Below, one piece after another: positions 43,416 to 56,960 of a stretch of DNA of 64,000 nt (within the stretch, counting starts at the first letter, position 1; every line of letters begins with the position of its first letter). The notes below the pieces were generated by a model. The model worked only from the letters and a program-made list of their open reading frames with translations. It did not search any database and was not told the origin of the DNA. The translations under genes were made by a program, and so were the position numbers. Source of the stretch: Eledone cirrhosa. Its lineage: Eukaryota; Mollusca; Cephalopoda; Octopoda; Eledonidae. The DNA is taken from the NCBI GenBank assembly GCA_964016885.1, contig OZ024743.1, forward strand, positions 20,298,795 through 20,362,794. The letters run 5' to 3'.

Positions 43416-44129
43416 GAAATAAGACTTTTATGATTGCAATTCTGTACTTCTCTGAATTTTTTTAATTGTTTTCCCTACTTTACATCTTATCTCTGAAAAC
43501 TGAATAAAGTTAAAATGGTTTGTATTTTAAATTTAACAACAACGTTTGATGTTATAAAATCAGAATAGTATTAGTTAATTGCTAAACCTTTTAAATTGTT
43601 TGCAACTAAACATTTTTTGTGACATTTAACTTCAATAATAAAACGCTTCTTCACTTTGAAAGCATTAGTTGCCTTCTTCAAAACTGTATGATTACAGTTA
43701 ACTTAGAAATAACAGTGCCTAGTTTAAATCCAGTTCTATACTACATCTATAACCAAGAAAAAGACATTTCATGATGATCAAAGATCAAATCAATCAAAAC
43801 ATTGCGCAGATAGAAATATTAAGAGTAGTGTTTTATCTATAATGATTGGGTTATTAGTCCAAAGCTCAAGGGCTCCATATTTCTCATGATACTATGGATC
43901 TGTATTTAGGAAGTTCCTCTCCAAGGTACTGACATGGATATGCTTTTTTGTGTGGAAGATAAGCAGCCACCCACGTATGCAAGCACTTCTCCATAGGCAG
44001 ATGTTGTTCAAGGGAAAGGCGAGGGCTGATACAGCTTGGCACCAATGACATTGCTGGTGAACTAAAGAAGTAAAAGGCTAAAAGAGAAACCATCAAATCA
44101 ATATGTCCAATGTTCTAACAATCCTATCA
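43416..44129. other. No gene recognised
   Basis: AT-rich; nothing assignable. Confidence 0.5.
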
Positions 44130-44285
44130 ATCCACCACCCTGGACTACTCCTTTATTAACTCCTCAAATGATGAAAGGCAAAGTTGACTTCAACAAGATT
44201 TGAACACAAAACAGACACACAGAACAAATACTGTGAAACATTTAATCCAACATTCTAACAATTTTTCCAACTCACTGCCTCAATT
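44130..44285 (-). repeat. Degenerate family-1 SINE, minus strand
   Basis: atgatgaaaggcaaagttga, cttcaacaagatttgaacac is the reversed core/B-box region. The rest has drifted. Confidence 0.5.
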
Positions 44286-44289
44286 TGGA

Positions 44290-46440
44290 ATATTATAATC
44301 TTATTAACTAGACATTTAATTACATATAACAGTTTTAACTGTGAAGTGATTTTGTAGAAACACTATTTATAAGAGCAACAAAATATTTTCAATCCCAGTA
44401 ACCAATACAGTGGCTATGTTTCTTTATTTGATACTCCTATCATAAATCAGCTGATGAAACAGTGTCATTAGTAGTTACAGCCACATCCTATCATTATTGA
44501 TGTATCAGTAATTTTGCTATTTCAAGTAATTATCTTTATTCAATTGATTAATTATCTACTATCTATTGTACTAGCCTAGAAAATATCTTCTGAAATTAAT
44601 ATCTATGTTTCATCCTTATAATACTATTATGAATCTTCATCATCATTTGAATATCTATTGTTCCACACTGACACACTTTGAATGAATTTGCTTGCTACAT
44701 TTGACACTGTACTTTGCGTACATTGTTTTGGCCTTAGGTAGTTCAATTTTGATTACATAATTAATGTGGTAATATTTTGTGTAGTGGAGTATGTATAATT
44801 ACAGCAGTGTCTTTTCTTTAGGTGTGTTTTCTGACAACCATTTCATATGAAATAGTAGTGATGATATTGAGTTGCTACTGAAAATAAATAGATTTAAAAT
44901 CAACATGTGGCCTTTTGTATGTAGATTTTCTTAAAATATTTGAAATCTCAAACTGCAAACATACAAATAAGAAGTGGAAAAAAGTTTTGAAAATGTGTGG
45001 GACATTCTAATACCATTATGGTCATGTTGGGGTTTATTAGTGCATGCTATCTTTTGAGATAGCACATTGTAAACACTATTTTTTTTTTTTTTGTAGGGTG
45101 GGGCGTTCTACTATCTCTATATACTGATACATGCTGTTACTTATCATTAATCATCCCTCTCTCATGTGTGTGTGTGTGTAATTGATTTGATCAATTCTGG
45201 ATAGGTTTTAATTACACCTAATAAAAAGTGATAGATTCAGATGAATCAGATTATTCATTTACTTTCATAATTACATCACATTAGTTTAACATGCCCTAAT
45301 CTCATATTTCCTAATTTAACCCTTTAGCATTTACATTACTCTATATATACTATTGTATTTTGTGTTAAAGGCTTTATCTTACATAATTATCTCACATAAT
45401 ATTGAAATTATGAGATTTTGATATTATTATTTTGAGCTCAATGCCTTAACATCAGTATGAGTGGCCATTTTCAGCGGGTCTGAATAGAAAGAGGTGAGAG
45501 AATTTTGGCTGGATATGGCCGGTTTAAATGACTAAGCATTAAGTGAAGGAAAAATATATAGTGAAGAAAAAATTGGAAATTTTATGTATGTAATATTCCT
45601 CAGTTTTTTTTAACAAAAGTAATGAAGTAAATCAAATTAAGGTTTTAGATAAAACCTTTTCACTAAGTTTTTGAAATAAATCATCAACAACAACTTCATT
45701 TTATGGCTGTATATAATTTGTATTTTATTTTGTTTGATTCATCTTCATTTTATCTTTATACAATTAACTATTTCAATATATTTACTTGAACATATTAAAT
45801 TTACCTTAACTGAATCACATTCTGTTTATGCAGAATAATCAATTAGAAATTCACGATATATATATGATTACAAGCTGGAGGTATTCAGAATAAGAACACT
45901 AGCATTCAGAATAGTATTAGTATATGTAAATTTTAGTGAAATCATTGCAATTGGAACTCTTCCCATATCTTAATTTTGTATTCAAATTATATTCATCCCT
46001 GAGGTCTCATAATAAATCAAAATATAGGCAATAAAAAAAAATTTGTTTCATAATTTAAAGCATGATATTTTTTCAAAATTTTCCAATTCGTTTATCATTG
46101 GATTATGCAAAATCCTTTGTTGAGCTATTAAAATAATTGAATGCAAATGAAAATAAATTGAAATATTAAAATAAAAAAAAATAAAACAGAGCAATTTTGT
46201 TATGTTGTGTTAAAATCATCTTAAACTAGTCAAGTTTACAAAGAAAATACTAATTTAATAAGCAAAATTCTATTTTTGAAAAATATTCATATGAATTTTC
46301 ATACAAATTTTGGCATTTTTCTTCTGCTCAAAATTTTTATATATTTATCAGAGTATCAAATTGCTTTTAAGGTAATTGAATCTTCTGTATAGATATGCGA
46401 AGACAGAAATAGGTTGTTGCAAACTGCTTACAGATAGTGT
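44290..46440. other. No gene recognised
   Basis: AT-rich sequence; T run near 45080-45091. No repeat or exon recognised. Confidence 0.5.
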
Positions 46441-46444
46441 TATA

Positions 46445-46640
46445 TAGCATTGGCACAAGGCCACCCATTTTTGAGGGTAGATAAAATTGATTGGAGTGAC
46501 CTTAGTTTTTGTTTAAAACTTATATTTTATCAACCCCAAGAGGATAAAAGACAAGGTTGACGTCAGTGGGATTTGAAAATGCTTAAATTCGGTGATAAGT
46601 TACTCATATTTAACCCAGTGTTTCGTAAAATATTTATCAT
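46445..46640 (-). repeat. Family-1 SINE, near full length, minus strand
   Basis: cattggcacaaggccaccca, aacttatattttatcaaccc, caagaggataaaagacaagg, ttgacgtcagtgggatttga and a drifted head at the right end. Confidence 0.65.
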
Positions 46641-47179
46641 ATAACTTCCTTATTATTTTAATCAATATCTTAATTTATATCATATCCACTTCCTCTTGAA
46701 GAATTTCTTAAGGTTTTCAAACTTTCTTCATTGGTTAATTTCTTCCCATATACTTTCAAACTTATTTGAGGACAATATTTTTTTACAAATCAGCGAATTG
46801 GCAGTCATTAAAATATCAGCCAGAATACTTTGTGCCATTTGTTTTACCTTTGTTCTCTGTGTTCAAATTCCACCATGGTCAATTTTGGGTTGATTTCTTT
46901 TTAATCTATATCTCTTTCTCACTTCCTCTCTCTCAATCTTTCTCTGCTTCCCTGGAAGAAATCAGCTGTGTTCAGACCTAAACAGGATATTGGTTCCACC
47001 ATGTATAATGAGCTGGTTCTATGATGGTGCTTCTATGACTCCATCAGGAGTTATGACTCTATGCATACATACTCTTTCTACAAGTAATGTATATATAGTA
47101 TTAGTGACAATTGAAATTATAGGTTTGTGTTCAAATCAATTGCTAGTGTGTTAAAATTTATTTGGGCAGCTAATTGTAT
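46641..47179. other. No gene recognised
   Basis: AT/CT-rich. The overlapping ORFs at 46696 and 46766 have no family resemblance. Confidence 0.45.
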
Positions 47180-47262
47180 AGACCATAGTATGGCAGATTA
47201 CTCTTTTATGTATTCCAGCCAACTGGCTGAAGCCATACTGGGGCACTGCCATTAGATTAGTA
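47180..47262 (-). repeat. SINE 3' fragment (gccccagcatggcc family), minus strand
   Basis: Minus strand: atggcagtgccccagtatgg, cttcagccagttggctggaa, tacataaaagagtaat, matching 28326-28390. Confidence 0.55.
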
Positions 47263-47629
47263 TTTTTACTAGCAAAGGATTTGATTCAGCTCCTCAATTT
47301 AGATGGTAAAATGTTGTCAGAGGTCCTTTAGCTCAATAGTGAAAGATACAGAGTTTGATTCTTTGTGGTGGCCACTGGCAAAATATTTTTCCATCACTAA
47401 GGATTTTTATCCGATTTTTATAAGTTATTTAAAGCAAATGACTGAAATTAGTTATTTTCAGCATTTCAGCTTCCTACATCTAGAAATTTAATTTCTCAGT
47501 GCTTCGGAAGTTTGAAAATTTGAATGTTCCAGCTTTACACATGATGTTTGTGTTCATATGTATATATAAGTATATATGCACATATGTGTATATAGGTATA
47601 TATATATATATATATATATATATTGAAGG

Positions 47630-47757
47630 GCATCCAACTGTAGAAAACCTGCCAGACAGTCCTATGCGAGCAAGACAATCACTCTTGCCTCAAGTGGGAC
47701 TACCCCCGTCCAAACCCATGCAAGCGTGGAACACGGACGTTAAACGTTGATGATGAT
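47630..47757 (+). mobile_element. LINE family-1 3' end, 5'-truncated at a TA run
   Basis: Nearly identical to the last ~130 bp of the LINE UTR at 30.75-30.9 kb (gggcatccaactgtagaaaa, cctgccagacagtcctatgc, gaacacggacgttaaacgtt, GAT tail). It begins directly after a (TA)n run, as does the 29.7-kb copy. High identity implies recent activity of the family. Confidence 0.85.
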
Positions 47758-48129
47758 ATATCAGATTTGATTTGAGCATATAGTAACTAAAACTCTCGTA
47801 ACATTGAACCAAAGTTCTCAATACCTATTTGCAATGTCTGTATGCAATGTATATATATACATACATACACAGAAATCAAATCTGATTAATTCTTTTGAAA
47901 GAATGAAGTTATTGATGATAAAATAATTTTGATTCAAAATTGTTGAAGTATTTTATTATTGTTTTAGCTCTTAAGTTGCTCAGTATGTTTCATTTTTTTT
48001 TATGTAGAAATTTGCTAATTTGAAAAGAAACTTTCATATATATGTTTTAGATTAGTTGCAAAGGGCCATTACATTTTGCTGACAAACTTAGTAATTGATA
48101 GTTTAACATAATGTTGTATCATATTTTAT

Positions 48130-48360
48130 TGAATGTATGTATGTGTGTGTATTTGTGTGTATGTGTGTATATACGTGTGTGTGTGTATATATATGCGTGT
48201 GTGTGTGTGTGTGTGTGTGTGTGCACGCGCGCGCGCGTATATGTGTGTGTGTGTATATGTGTGTATGCCCACGTGTGTTTGTGTGTGTATTTATGTGTGC
48301 ATGTGTGTATATTATTTATGTGTGTGTGTGTATATATACATATGTGTGTGTATATATCAT
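48130..48360. repeat. (TG)n-rich microsatellite with GCGCGC core
   Basis: TG/TATG repeats with a short alternating gcacgcgcgcgcg tract at about 48222-48237. The three overlapping Cys/Val ORFs are repeat translations. Confidence 0.9.
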
Positions 48361-50265
48361 TGTTATGGCTGATTGTGTTTTATTGTGTATAATTTAGCTG
48401 TATAGAATATACTTAGAGCAATTGGGTTCATATATCTCCTGAAAATATGTTTATATAATATCAAAAGGATGTTGCTTTGAATAGTATTTGTGTGTATATT
48501 TACATATTCAAACTAAAACTCTTTAATGTATATGTCATTTTGGCATATTCTTTATCAATATTTATTTATTTATTTATTTGATTGATAGCATTCTAATATT
48601 TTATTTTTATGCATTTATTTATGCTTCTTTAACCAGTTACTATAAACAGAAATATATTTTTTCTCCATGACCCATGACTAACTATGAAAAGAAAATTTTT
48701 AGATTCTCTTTGAAAAAGAAAAAAATTAAATCACTGTCTTGACTCTATGCAGGATGTTATTTTTATATTATGTATTTTCCTATTAGTGTTCTACAGAAAA
48801 ACAGGATTGAATGACTTGCCAACATCTAAGCATGGCACTATTGATTAAGTGCATTCATTGTTGTGATATTGAGTGATTAGAAAGCAAAACATCTTTGCAT
48901 CAGATTTTATTTTTGTCATTTCTGACTAGCTAAATATTGATCAGAGAAAATATGAAAATAAACTGTACAAGTAGCCTAATATTCTAATTTTATCAGACAA
49001 TTTCACTCATTCCTTTCCAATAATTTACCAGATATTGACTCTGTATTATCTTCACTCTTTATTTGTTTAGACATATCATGTACATTTAGTTTTACTTATA
49101 CTTGCATTTCTTCGGATTTCCGTTCTTTTGATATCATCATCTTTATCATTATCAGTGCTTGTTTTGTTTCTTTGTCTTGTCATCAGGTGGATGGAGCTGC
49201 AGAAAATATTTTCAGTAGTTATTCATCTAAGTGCCAAAAATGAAAAGCTATGATCTACTTCATAAGACACTTTCTTTAGTCTTTCTATGTCTTCACTTAC
49301 TGAACAGAACACAATTCGTGAGCTATAAATATGATGCTTTATTATCTTGGAAGCAAAATAGGCAGAAAAGAAAAACTAAGTATGAATCTCTAAAAGTGAG
49401 AATACAATAATGCATGCATAAGTCAATGGGTATATTTTGAGTGAAAATATGTTGTACTCTAGTTATGGTGAAAAACTTTATTTCATAGCTGAATCATGAC
49501 AGTCAGCAACATGGATGTCAAGCGCTGGTAGATGAATGCTCTGTGAACATAGCTGCCAAAGTTAAGCACACAGATAGTAAACTGTTTGATTAGACACAAA
49601 TACAGAAATCAACAAAAGGAAGACCTACAAAAGACAGAGTGCTGGATTTTTAAACTTCTGACTGCCCAGATATGCTTAGTCTCTTGCTTGATCCAAATGT
49701 ATTCTAGATTGAATGATTTTCATTTATAAGATTCTTATACCACTCAAAACTCACCATTGCTTCACCTCTTAACATTTTTAACACCAACTATCCTCTCTAT
49801 CTATTTTCTTATGAAACTTTACATAAATTTAACTTAAGTCAATTAGTCCACTAAATAGTCAACTGAAATTGCACTGTTACCATACTAGCCAAAGAAAAAA
49901 AAAAAAGATAGTGGGAAGGGGGAGATTTTCATTATGGCAGAAGCATTAGAGTGGTTGTCAAGTCCTCAACAGACTGAAAAATCCACTCTACCTTATCTTG
50001 TTTTTGTTCTAAGGGAAATTTATCATATTACCAACTCTAGGATGGCTAAAGAGTCCTCTCTACTCTTAGTGTTTGTTCTTTCATAGCAAGCATGACTGAA
50101 TAGAAGGGAAGCCATGGACAAGAAGTTGAGGAGATAGTATGATTGTGTGATTAGGAGAAACATATTAACATGAAAAGGAGACAGTAGTGGCTAAAGGAAG
50201 TTGACTAAGAAGAGCATTATCTTAAAAAATGAAAGACATTGAAAAATAGCTTTCTGAAGCTGTCA
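48361..50265. other. No gene recognised
   Basis: AT-rich; nothing assignable. Confidence 0.5.
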
Positions 50266-50269
50266 TGTC

Positions 50270-50780
50270 TGGAATGCTTTTGGTCATATGTCATCTCAAA
50301 CAGGACAACTTTTACACCCAATACACTCTGTAAGGTATTTGGTGTTCAAAAAGGCATCAATCCATAGAAACCATGTCAAAATGGAATATATTCAGTGAGA
50401 CATGGTGCTCTGGCCTATCTTGAAGGACAGCAATTCCAATCAAGTCTCTTGCTTATATAAATTCCCACACTTTACAGAGTGTAATGGGTGCATTTTATCG
50501 TGGTACCATCATTAAGTTGTTTATTATATCCTTGAGTACACTGAATAGTCCTTTGATCCTTTATTTTGCAAGTTTTCTTCTTTTTTTTTTTTGTAGTTCG
50601 GATGGCCTTCCTATCATGAACAATGTGTATTGGGTGCATTTTATCTTAGCACTAACATTAGGGAGGTTGTTGGGCCCTTACTCTCAACCCTTTGTTTGGC
50701 AGGTTTTTAATAGCTGGATGCTCTTTCTAATGCCAACTGCTTTAAAGGCGTATTGGGTGCATTTTAAAATAAAAAAAGTA
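50270..50780 (-). mobile_element. LINE 3' UTR remnant, minus strand
   Basis: Repeated ...actgggtgcatttt-like blocks and ggcaggtttttaatagctgg, atgctctttctaatgccaac match, in reverse, the LINE UTR order at 30.7 kb. Diverged; the 118-residue ORF is not coding. Confidence 0.5.
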
Positions 50781-52545
50781 TATTCAGAGCGGCTTATAAT
50801 CTGGCTCTCTATTTCTGCAGTTAATCCACCACACACCTAATAACCTTCAGTAATGAAATATTTATTTATTAGAAGCAGAATTTATTTACAAAAATATTCA
50901 ATTTTGGTACATCACTATGACTTACAGAGCACACAAAATAGGATTGATCATATTTTCTTCATATCTAAAGTACACTATTTGATCAGAGCTCAGCTTTTCT
51001 TAACATAAAAGGAATAGCATAGAATGTTTTTATACTTCCAAAAAAAAAAAAAAAAAAAAAAAAATATATATATAACATCAAAGTATATTATATGGCATTG
51101 AACTAGGAACGAAAATTCTGGAAGGAAATGAAAAACAAACATTAAAGCTTTTTATATTCTGCTAGTATTTTACGCTGAAAACATCCAGATGTATTTAAGT
51201 TGAAAAATTCTTATTAAGATAAGTACATTCCTGGAGAAGAATGTTTTGTGGGGTCTGTGATATAGTTATCTGTTGATAATAGTTGTATATGTCACCTGGT
51301 ATAACTGTAATCAAAACAAAATTTAGCTTGTATTCAGAGAAACACATTCTTTTAAGTTGAAATACCACATAAAATTATAGCAATCCATATTAGTACAAAC
51401 AACTTGCATTATAATTGCCTCTCTACTTTATAATTGGTTTTCCTATGTTTACATTCTATCTTTATAACGTGTTGTGTGGCTCCATATGAATTACTGCTTT
51501 CAAAATAAATAAAGCCATGTTAAATCAATATTGCATTGAAAATTCGATTAGATAAATATTACAAATGTTTTAATTTAACCCTTTTCTAATGAAAAAAAAA
51601 AAAAAAAAAAAAAAACCAGTCTCATTTTCAATTAATTTTCAGAATAATCAAGAATATGGAATGATTTAGTAATATAAATAACTTTTTTTATTATTAAGCT
51701 GGTGTTTCGAATTAGAATATATAAAACTATGATTGATGGCTTATAGATATTTATAAACAGATTAGTATAGCAGAATTAAGGATGATTTTAGGCAGTTTGG
51801 TATCAAAATGTTAATAGGGTATTCTGACAAATTATACAACATTTCTGTTAGATTGAATGTAGTTGTGCCTGTTTCAGATATGAATATTTAATGAACTCTG
51901 TGTCAACTCTTGATGTCTCACAAGTATTCAAGATTCCTGTCAATGCTACATACCAACAAGTCTTAAATGCAATATTCAAGTAGCCTGAACACAGCAACAT
52001 GCAATTTCGGGCTGAACAAATTTAAGCCCTTTGCTATCACCCCTCAAATGCAAACACACTGCAACAAAAATACTGGTCAAGGAGAGATTGCAATCTCAAT
52101 TAAAATTAGTGCATGTTCTAGGGACTTATGTGAGCAATGGAGCCTTGTTTCATGTGTGTATTACCTAGATGAAAGCAATGTACAAATAACTAGTCAATCA
52201 TACAGATCAGATGGATTCTGAGATAATTTAGAATGAAAATCTCAGAAACCATGTTGGCCCTGAGGAAGACATTTATTTCAGCCATCTGGACTATCAGTCT
52301 CAAATCAAATAGTATTAAATAAACTTCAGAGCTCAAAAGTTTGCAGTGTATGTATGTCAAGATTATTGCCTCAATGAATCAGATAAGAAACTGAGGGGAG
52401 GCCTAAAGAACTAAAATATTTTCTCCCCAGTCAGCCTTACATTCTCAATCATTTACCTGTGAGTGTGTGTTAGTACAGGCTGTGAATTTCTAACTCTGCG
52501 TAAGTTTTGATTGGTAAGTTGCATGCAGTATTTTGTGCCCATTAT
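50781..52545. other. No gene recognised
   Basis: Two long A runs (about 51040-51063 and 51592-51615) could be old retroposon tails, but no upstream retrogene was recognised. Confidence 0.45.
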
Positions 52546-52547
52546 TT

Positions 52548-52732
52548 GAGTAAGGCGGTGGATTGGCAGTATCAGTAGAGAGTCGGACGCCATGCTTTCC
52601 AGCATAGTTACGTCCCTTTACGATCTGAGTTCAAATCCCACCGAGGTTGCCTTTCATCCTTACGGGGTCGATAAAATAAAGTACCAGTAACGCACTAGGA
52701 TAATTGCTGGCCTTGTGCCTAAAGTAGAAACA
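52548..52732 (+). repeat. Family-1 tRNA-derived SINE with short core
   Basis: Full head (attggcagtatcagtagaga, gtcggacgccatgctttcca), gagttcaaatcccaccgagg, cggggtcgataaaataaagt and the direct tail taattgctggccttgtgcct. It lacks the cgatttaattgacttt stretch present at 15.5 and 43.2 kb, so it belongs to a shorter subfamily with the 31.1 and 60.6 kb copies. Confidence 0.85.
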
Positions 52733-52852
52733 ATTATTTGAGTAATAACTGCTATATCTATGAATATATCTGGAATATATCTGCTTGTTCTTTAATACGA
52801 ACATTCATTAATAAGGCAGATGTTTCTAAATATACCTTCTGAAAATATTACT

Positions 52853-52995
52853 AAAAGCAACATAAGTGACATCATCATTTTTACATTCATTTTTCCATGC
52901 TTGTATGTGTTGATGGGCCCTTTTCAGCACAGCATCTCTCCACACATCATGATCTTCCATCATCTCCACTTTGAGTCAGCTACTAGTAGTTTTTG
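52853..52995 (-). mobile_element. LINE family-2 3' end, minus strand
   Basis: catcatttttacattcattt, ttttcagcacagcatctctc, cacacatcatgatcttcc, catctccactttgagtcagc align with 60640-60760. Confidence 0.6.
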
Positions 52996-52999
52996 TAAT

Positions 53000-55900
53000 A
53001 GCAGCTAAATCTTCCTAATTCTTAACTCTGTCATAAGAATACAATAAATATATGGGATATCTAAGTTTGGCAGAAACATGTATGTATGCTTGTATGGCAT
53101 AAATGTGTGTGTGTACAACTTATATAATCAGACAGCATTGTATAATGTATATTCAAAGACGGTGATCATTATTGAAGTATTTTTTCAATCGGACAACAAT
53201 AAGCAATGAAATTTTGGTGAACGTTTCAACAAAACATTTGAAGAAAGATAGTAGGTGTTTACTTGGTGATATCTCTATGAGCATCCCTTCAAAGGAATGT
53301 TCAAGTATTATGTTGTAAGCAGTGGCAAAATTAATTTTCCTGTGTATTTTGAAATATCAACCATGCATTATTTCTAAGCAACAAATGACCTGGAGAAAAC
53401 TGAAATAATTGATGATATGTTGCTCTTTCACATAAGTCATCACCATAGTTACAATAAGGCAATATATATTTCAACTGTTTCTTCAAACTTTCAATATTTA
53501 CATTAATCATTTAGACATTGATATTATACAGACCTCTTTCAATTCAGAGATGCTTTATAAGCTTGCAGACATTTACATGTGGCTTCATATTGATTGGCAC
53601 CACTGACGAGTGGGATTCTATTGGAAGTTGCCAAAATTCTTGATGATATATCATTGACAGCTGGTGATGAGAATGCACTGCAGTTGTAGTTGTATGTCGG
53701 CATATATATATACACGCGCGTGCGCATGCATGCACGCGCGCGCGCGCGCATGCACGCACGCACACACATTTAGCCTGCTCTAAAGTAGTGTGGAGGCTAT
53801 AACTGAGAGAGCTGAATATTCATAATTTTGACCTAATTTATTGTCAGCCAACTTTGGTGAAGTTAAACTCCTGCATGCAATCTTAGATTGCTTTTATATC
53901 TCTAGATATATGGAATTAATCATCTGAGGGTTTCGATTTGGCACTAAATCTATGAAAATATATATATGTAATGCATTGTAGTGTGTAAGAATTACTTAGT
54001 TTATATATAAATATATGTTTAGTTACCTAAAGTAATTTTGTGGATATAATCCATGGAGAGAATATGTCACACAGATGTCAGGACTGTAATTTGAACCTAG
54101 TTAGATATCATTCAGTGTTTTTATAGTTAGAACTGTGAATATAATAATAGCTTGTTTATATGTATCTGTTTAGAATTACTCATTTGGTGTAAGTTTAATT
54201 TCTGCTGCAGAAATGTTGCTTTCAATAGACTGCATTCTATCAAAGGATCCAATTTGCTCTTATCTACTTAAGGCTCATCAATCTAAAGATAACCACGGTT
54301 CTATTAATAAAATAAATAATAGTTTATGTGTATATTTGTATGTGTAGATGTATATAATTGTGTGCATTTGCATATGTTTGTATCTGTAAGTATGTATATA
54401 ATCATGGAATTGACTTCTCAAAGAACTTGGGATAAAGAAACAATTTATAATTATGGAAAATCTGTGCAGAAACGGGTCTAAATAATTGTAATAAACAGAA
54501 ATGAATGATACAACAGAATATCAGCCTAGTGGAGTATTGTAGGTATCAGAATACAGGGCCAATTGGTTTAGAGTTACATTTTAAATAACCCACCTTTGGT
54601 TTATATTTGAATATATCTATTGAGCTGGAAAAAAAAATCAATAGCAAAATTCTTTATCTTTTGAAGTGTGTGATAAAACAATTATATGTCTTCTTTAAAT
54701 GAGGTTATGTTCATCTTAACAGCCAATGAAGCCTTAATATGATGAAAGCCAGAAATGAATAATAACTGAATTATTGAAACATTAATTTGATTAATAATTT
54801 TTTTATGATATTATTTTAAGCCAGTGAAGTTTTGAATATATCTAATTTATTAATGTTTAACCTAGTGGTATCAACAAAGAATTATATATTTCAGCTCAGG
54901 TATCAATAAGTATATAAATATAATTTATATTTGAGAAAAGAAACTATTATTTTTTTGTGGCAAAGTACATGAGGATTGAAATTCAGTAGTAAATCCAAAT
55001 GACTATTTAGACTCTAAATTTTAGAGATTTCATGACATTAAAAACATTTGTGAAATCATTGCAAAAGACCTATATATTATTTCTTGAAAAGAACTATAAG
55101 AAATTTTGATTTCTTTTTTATATTCATTGAACTTAAGGAAATGAAAATTCAGGCACCTATTAATGTCATTCTTGTTACTTGGGAAAGAAAGTGAAAATAC
55201 AAAACTAAAAACCGTATAACCAACAGACAGAAAATTCAACTTTGAATAAATGTTATACATTAAACTGCAGTAAGTTTTGATGAAGTGCACTAAAATAGAG
55301 CTTAATGCATATCACTTGTCAGATTCAATAGCAAATTATTTTATCCTTGTTTTAGGAAAGAATCAACATAATTCTTGTCAATATAAAGGATATTAATAAC
55401 CACATGTTGAACATCTAGTAGAATACTAAAAGATATGGAATAGTATAAGATATCACTTCAAAATTGCTCCATAATCAGCATCTATAACAACCCTCAATTT
55501 AAGAAGCATGCCAATCATTAACAATCATGCTTTAACCAGAAGAAACTAATTTACACGTGAAGATTAAATTAGAAATCAGTTTGTAATTGAGATCTGCAAC
55601 ATAATGGAAGCTAGCTTTCCTGAGCAGTTGCATCATAGCCCGTTTAACTGAGATAATAAATTCAGCCAACAGATTGTAACCAGTTTCATGAGGGAGCCTA
55701 TTAATCAAACCATTCCATAAGGACAAAATCAGAAACAGAATACAAAGAGATAACTTGATATCAGCATTCTTCACATCATGAAGAATCTCACCATAAATCA
55801 AAATGGCAGAGTTAATTGCTATTCTTTGAGGAACAAATCATAGAACAAAATTCCAGGCAGTGTTTTGTATTCTTGCCAATATTTATCTTAACAACTGCAT

Positions 55901-56640
55901 ATCTGAAATTTATTGATTTTATAGTTTTAAAAAATTAAACACAAGGTCATCTGAATTTGGATAAATATGTTTAGAGTTATCACTCTCCTATAACTTATGA
56001 ACCAAGTTGAAAAATGTTTTTCCATTAACCTCTTTATATTTTGTGCATGGATTTAGTATTTTATTTTTGGCCTAGAAAAGTATAAATTGTATTATCCAAT
56101 CATATGAAATCTATTTTCATTGGAATAGGTGGGCTCATATTTATGCCATAGCATTATTTTTAAATGTTTGTCAAGCCATGAAATATATCAGAACTTTTTA
56201 GCTGAAGAATGCAAGACAAGAATGAAGTACCACATAGTTGGGCTGTTAAATATTATACAAGTTTGAAATTAAACTTGATAACAATACCCATATTTAAACT
56301 GCTTAAGTTAATTTGAAATCATGTTTCCAATTTTCAGTAACAAGCATGATAGGAAATGCTCTTAATGGGAATGTTATTGCAACTTAGACACAATGGTGCT
56401 ATCACCAATATGTAAATATAGCAATTCCATATATGTGAAATATTGAGCTAATTTCTTGAAGAAGATCCTGAAATCTTACTTTGTCAACAAATCAAAGAAA
56501 CCTGTTTCCCATATCCATGTAATACAATAAAATAATTCTATTCCTCCTGATATTTCTAAGATACAGGCAACCAACTAGATAAATAGGTATCCCTAATAAT
56601 ACTGTTTTCTTAAAAATTACTAAAAGAATACAAAATTCCC
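53000..56640. other. No gene recognised
   Basis: AT-rich. The only structured stretch is the alternating CG/CA tract at 53711-53768. Confidence 0.5.
53711..53768. repeat. Alternating purine-pyrimidine (CG/CA) tract
   Basis: About 58 bp of near-perfect alternation (acacgcgcgtgcgcatgc and on) with a pure CG core near 53736-53749, a class of sequence known to adopt Z-DNA. Confidence 0.85.
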
Positions 56641-56644
56641 CAAC

Positions 56645-56960
56645 AGGTTTGCAGTGGAGATTTCTGGTGTCCTTAGCCCTAGGGCCACCTCCCTACTCAC
56701 CATTATAGGCACAAAGTTGGCTAACTGCAGATGTGAGCCTTACAAGCTCGAATGGCTCTTCTTGAATGGTGCATCTCTCTCATCATCTTCTGGGGAAACG
56801 CCTTTTCTATTGTCTGCTGGGGCTATGGGGTGGCCAGCGTGTGGAAGCCCATTTGCTCATAATAGTGAGAGATAGGAAGGGTGGGAAAGATATAGGCAAT
56901 GACAGTGGGAGTTTGGTTCCTCTGTTCAGACCTGGTGTATATGTGTGTGTAATTTTACAC
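56645..56960 (+). other. Unclassified GC-richer segment
   Basis: Higher GC than its surroundings, with a 73-residue ORF (56654-56875) lacking any known motif. The abrupt composition change suggests an inserted repeat, but no second copy is in the window. Confidence 0.25.

Noticed and set aside
51040..51063. Poly(A) run as the tail of a processed pseudogene
   Set aside because: No recognisable coding sequence upstream and no target duplication.
55532..55801. 89-residue minus-strand ORF
   Set aside because: Looks protein-like (mixed composition, no low complexity), but there is no recognised family, splice site or second copy. Kept out of the gene list.
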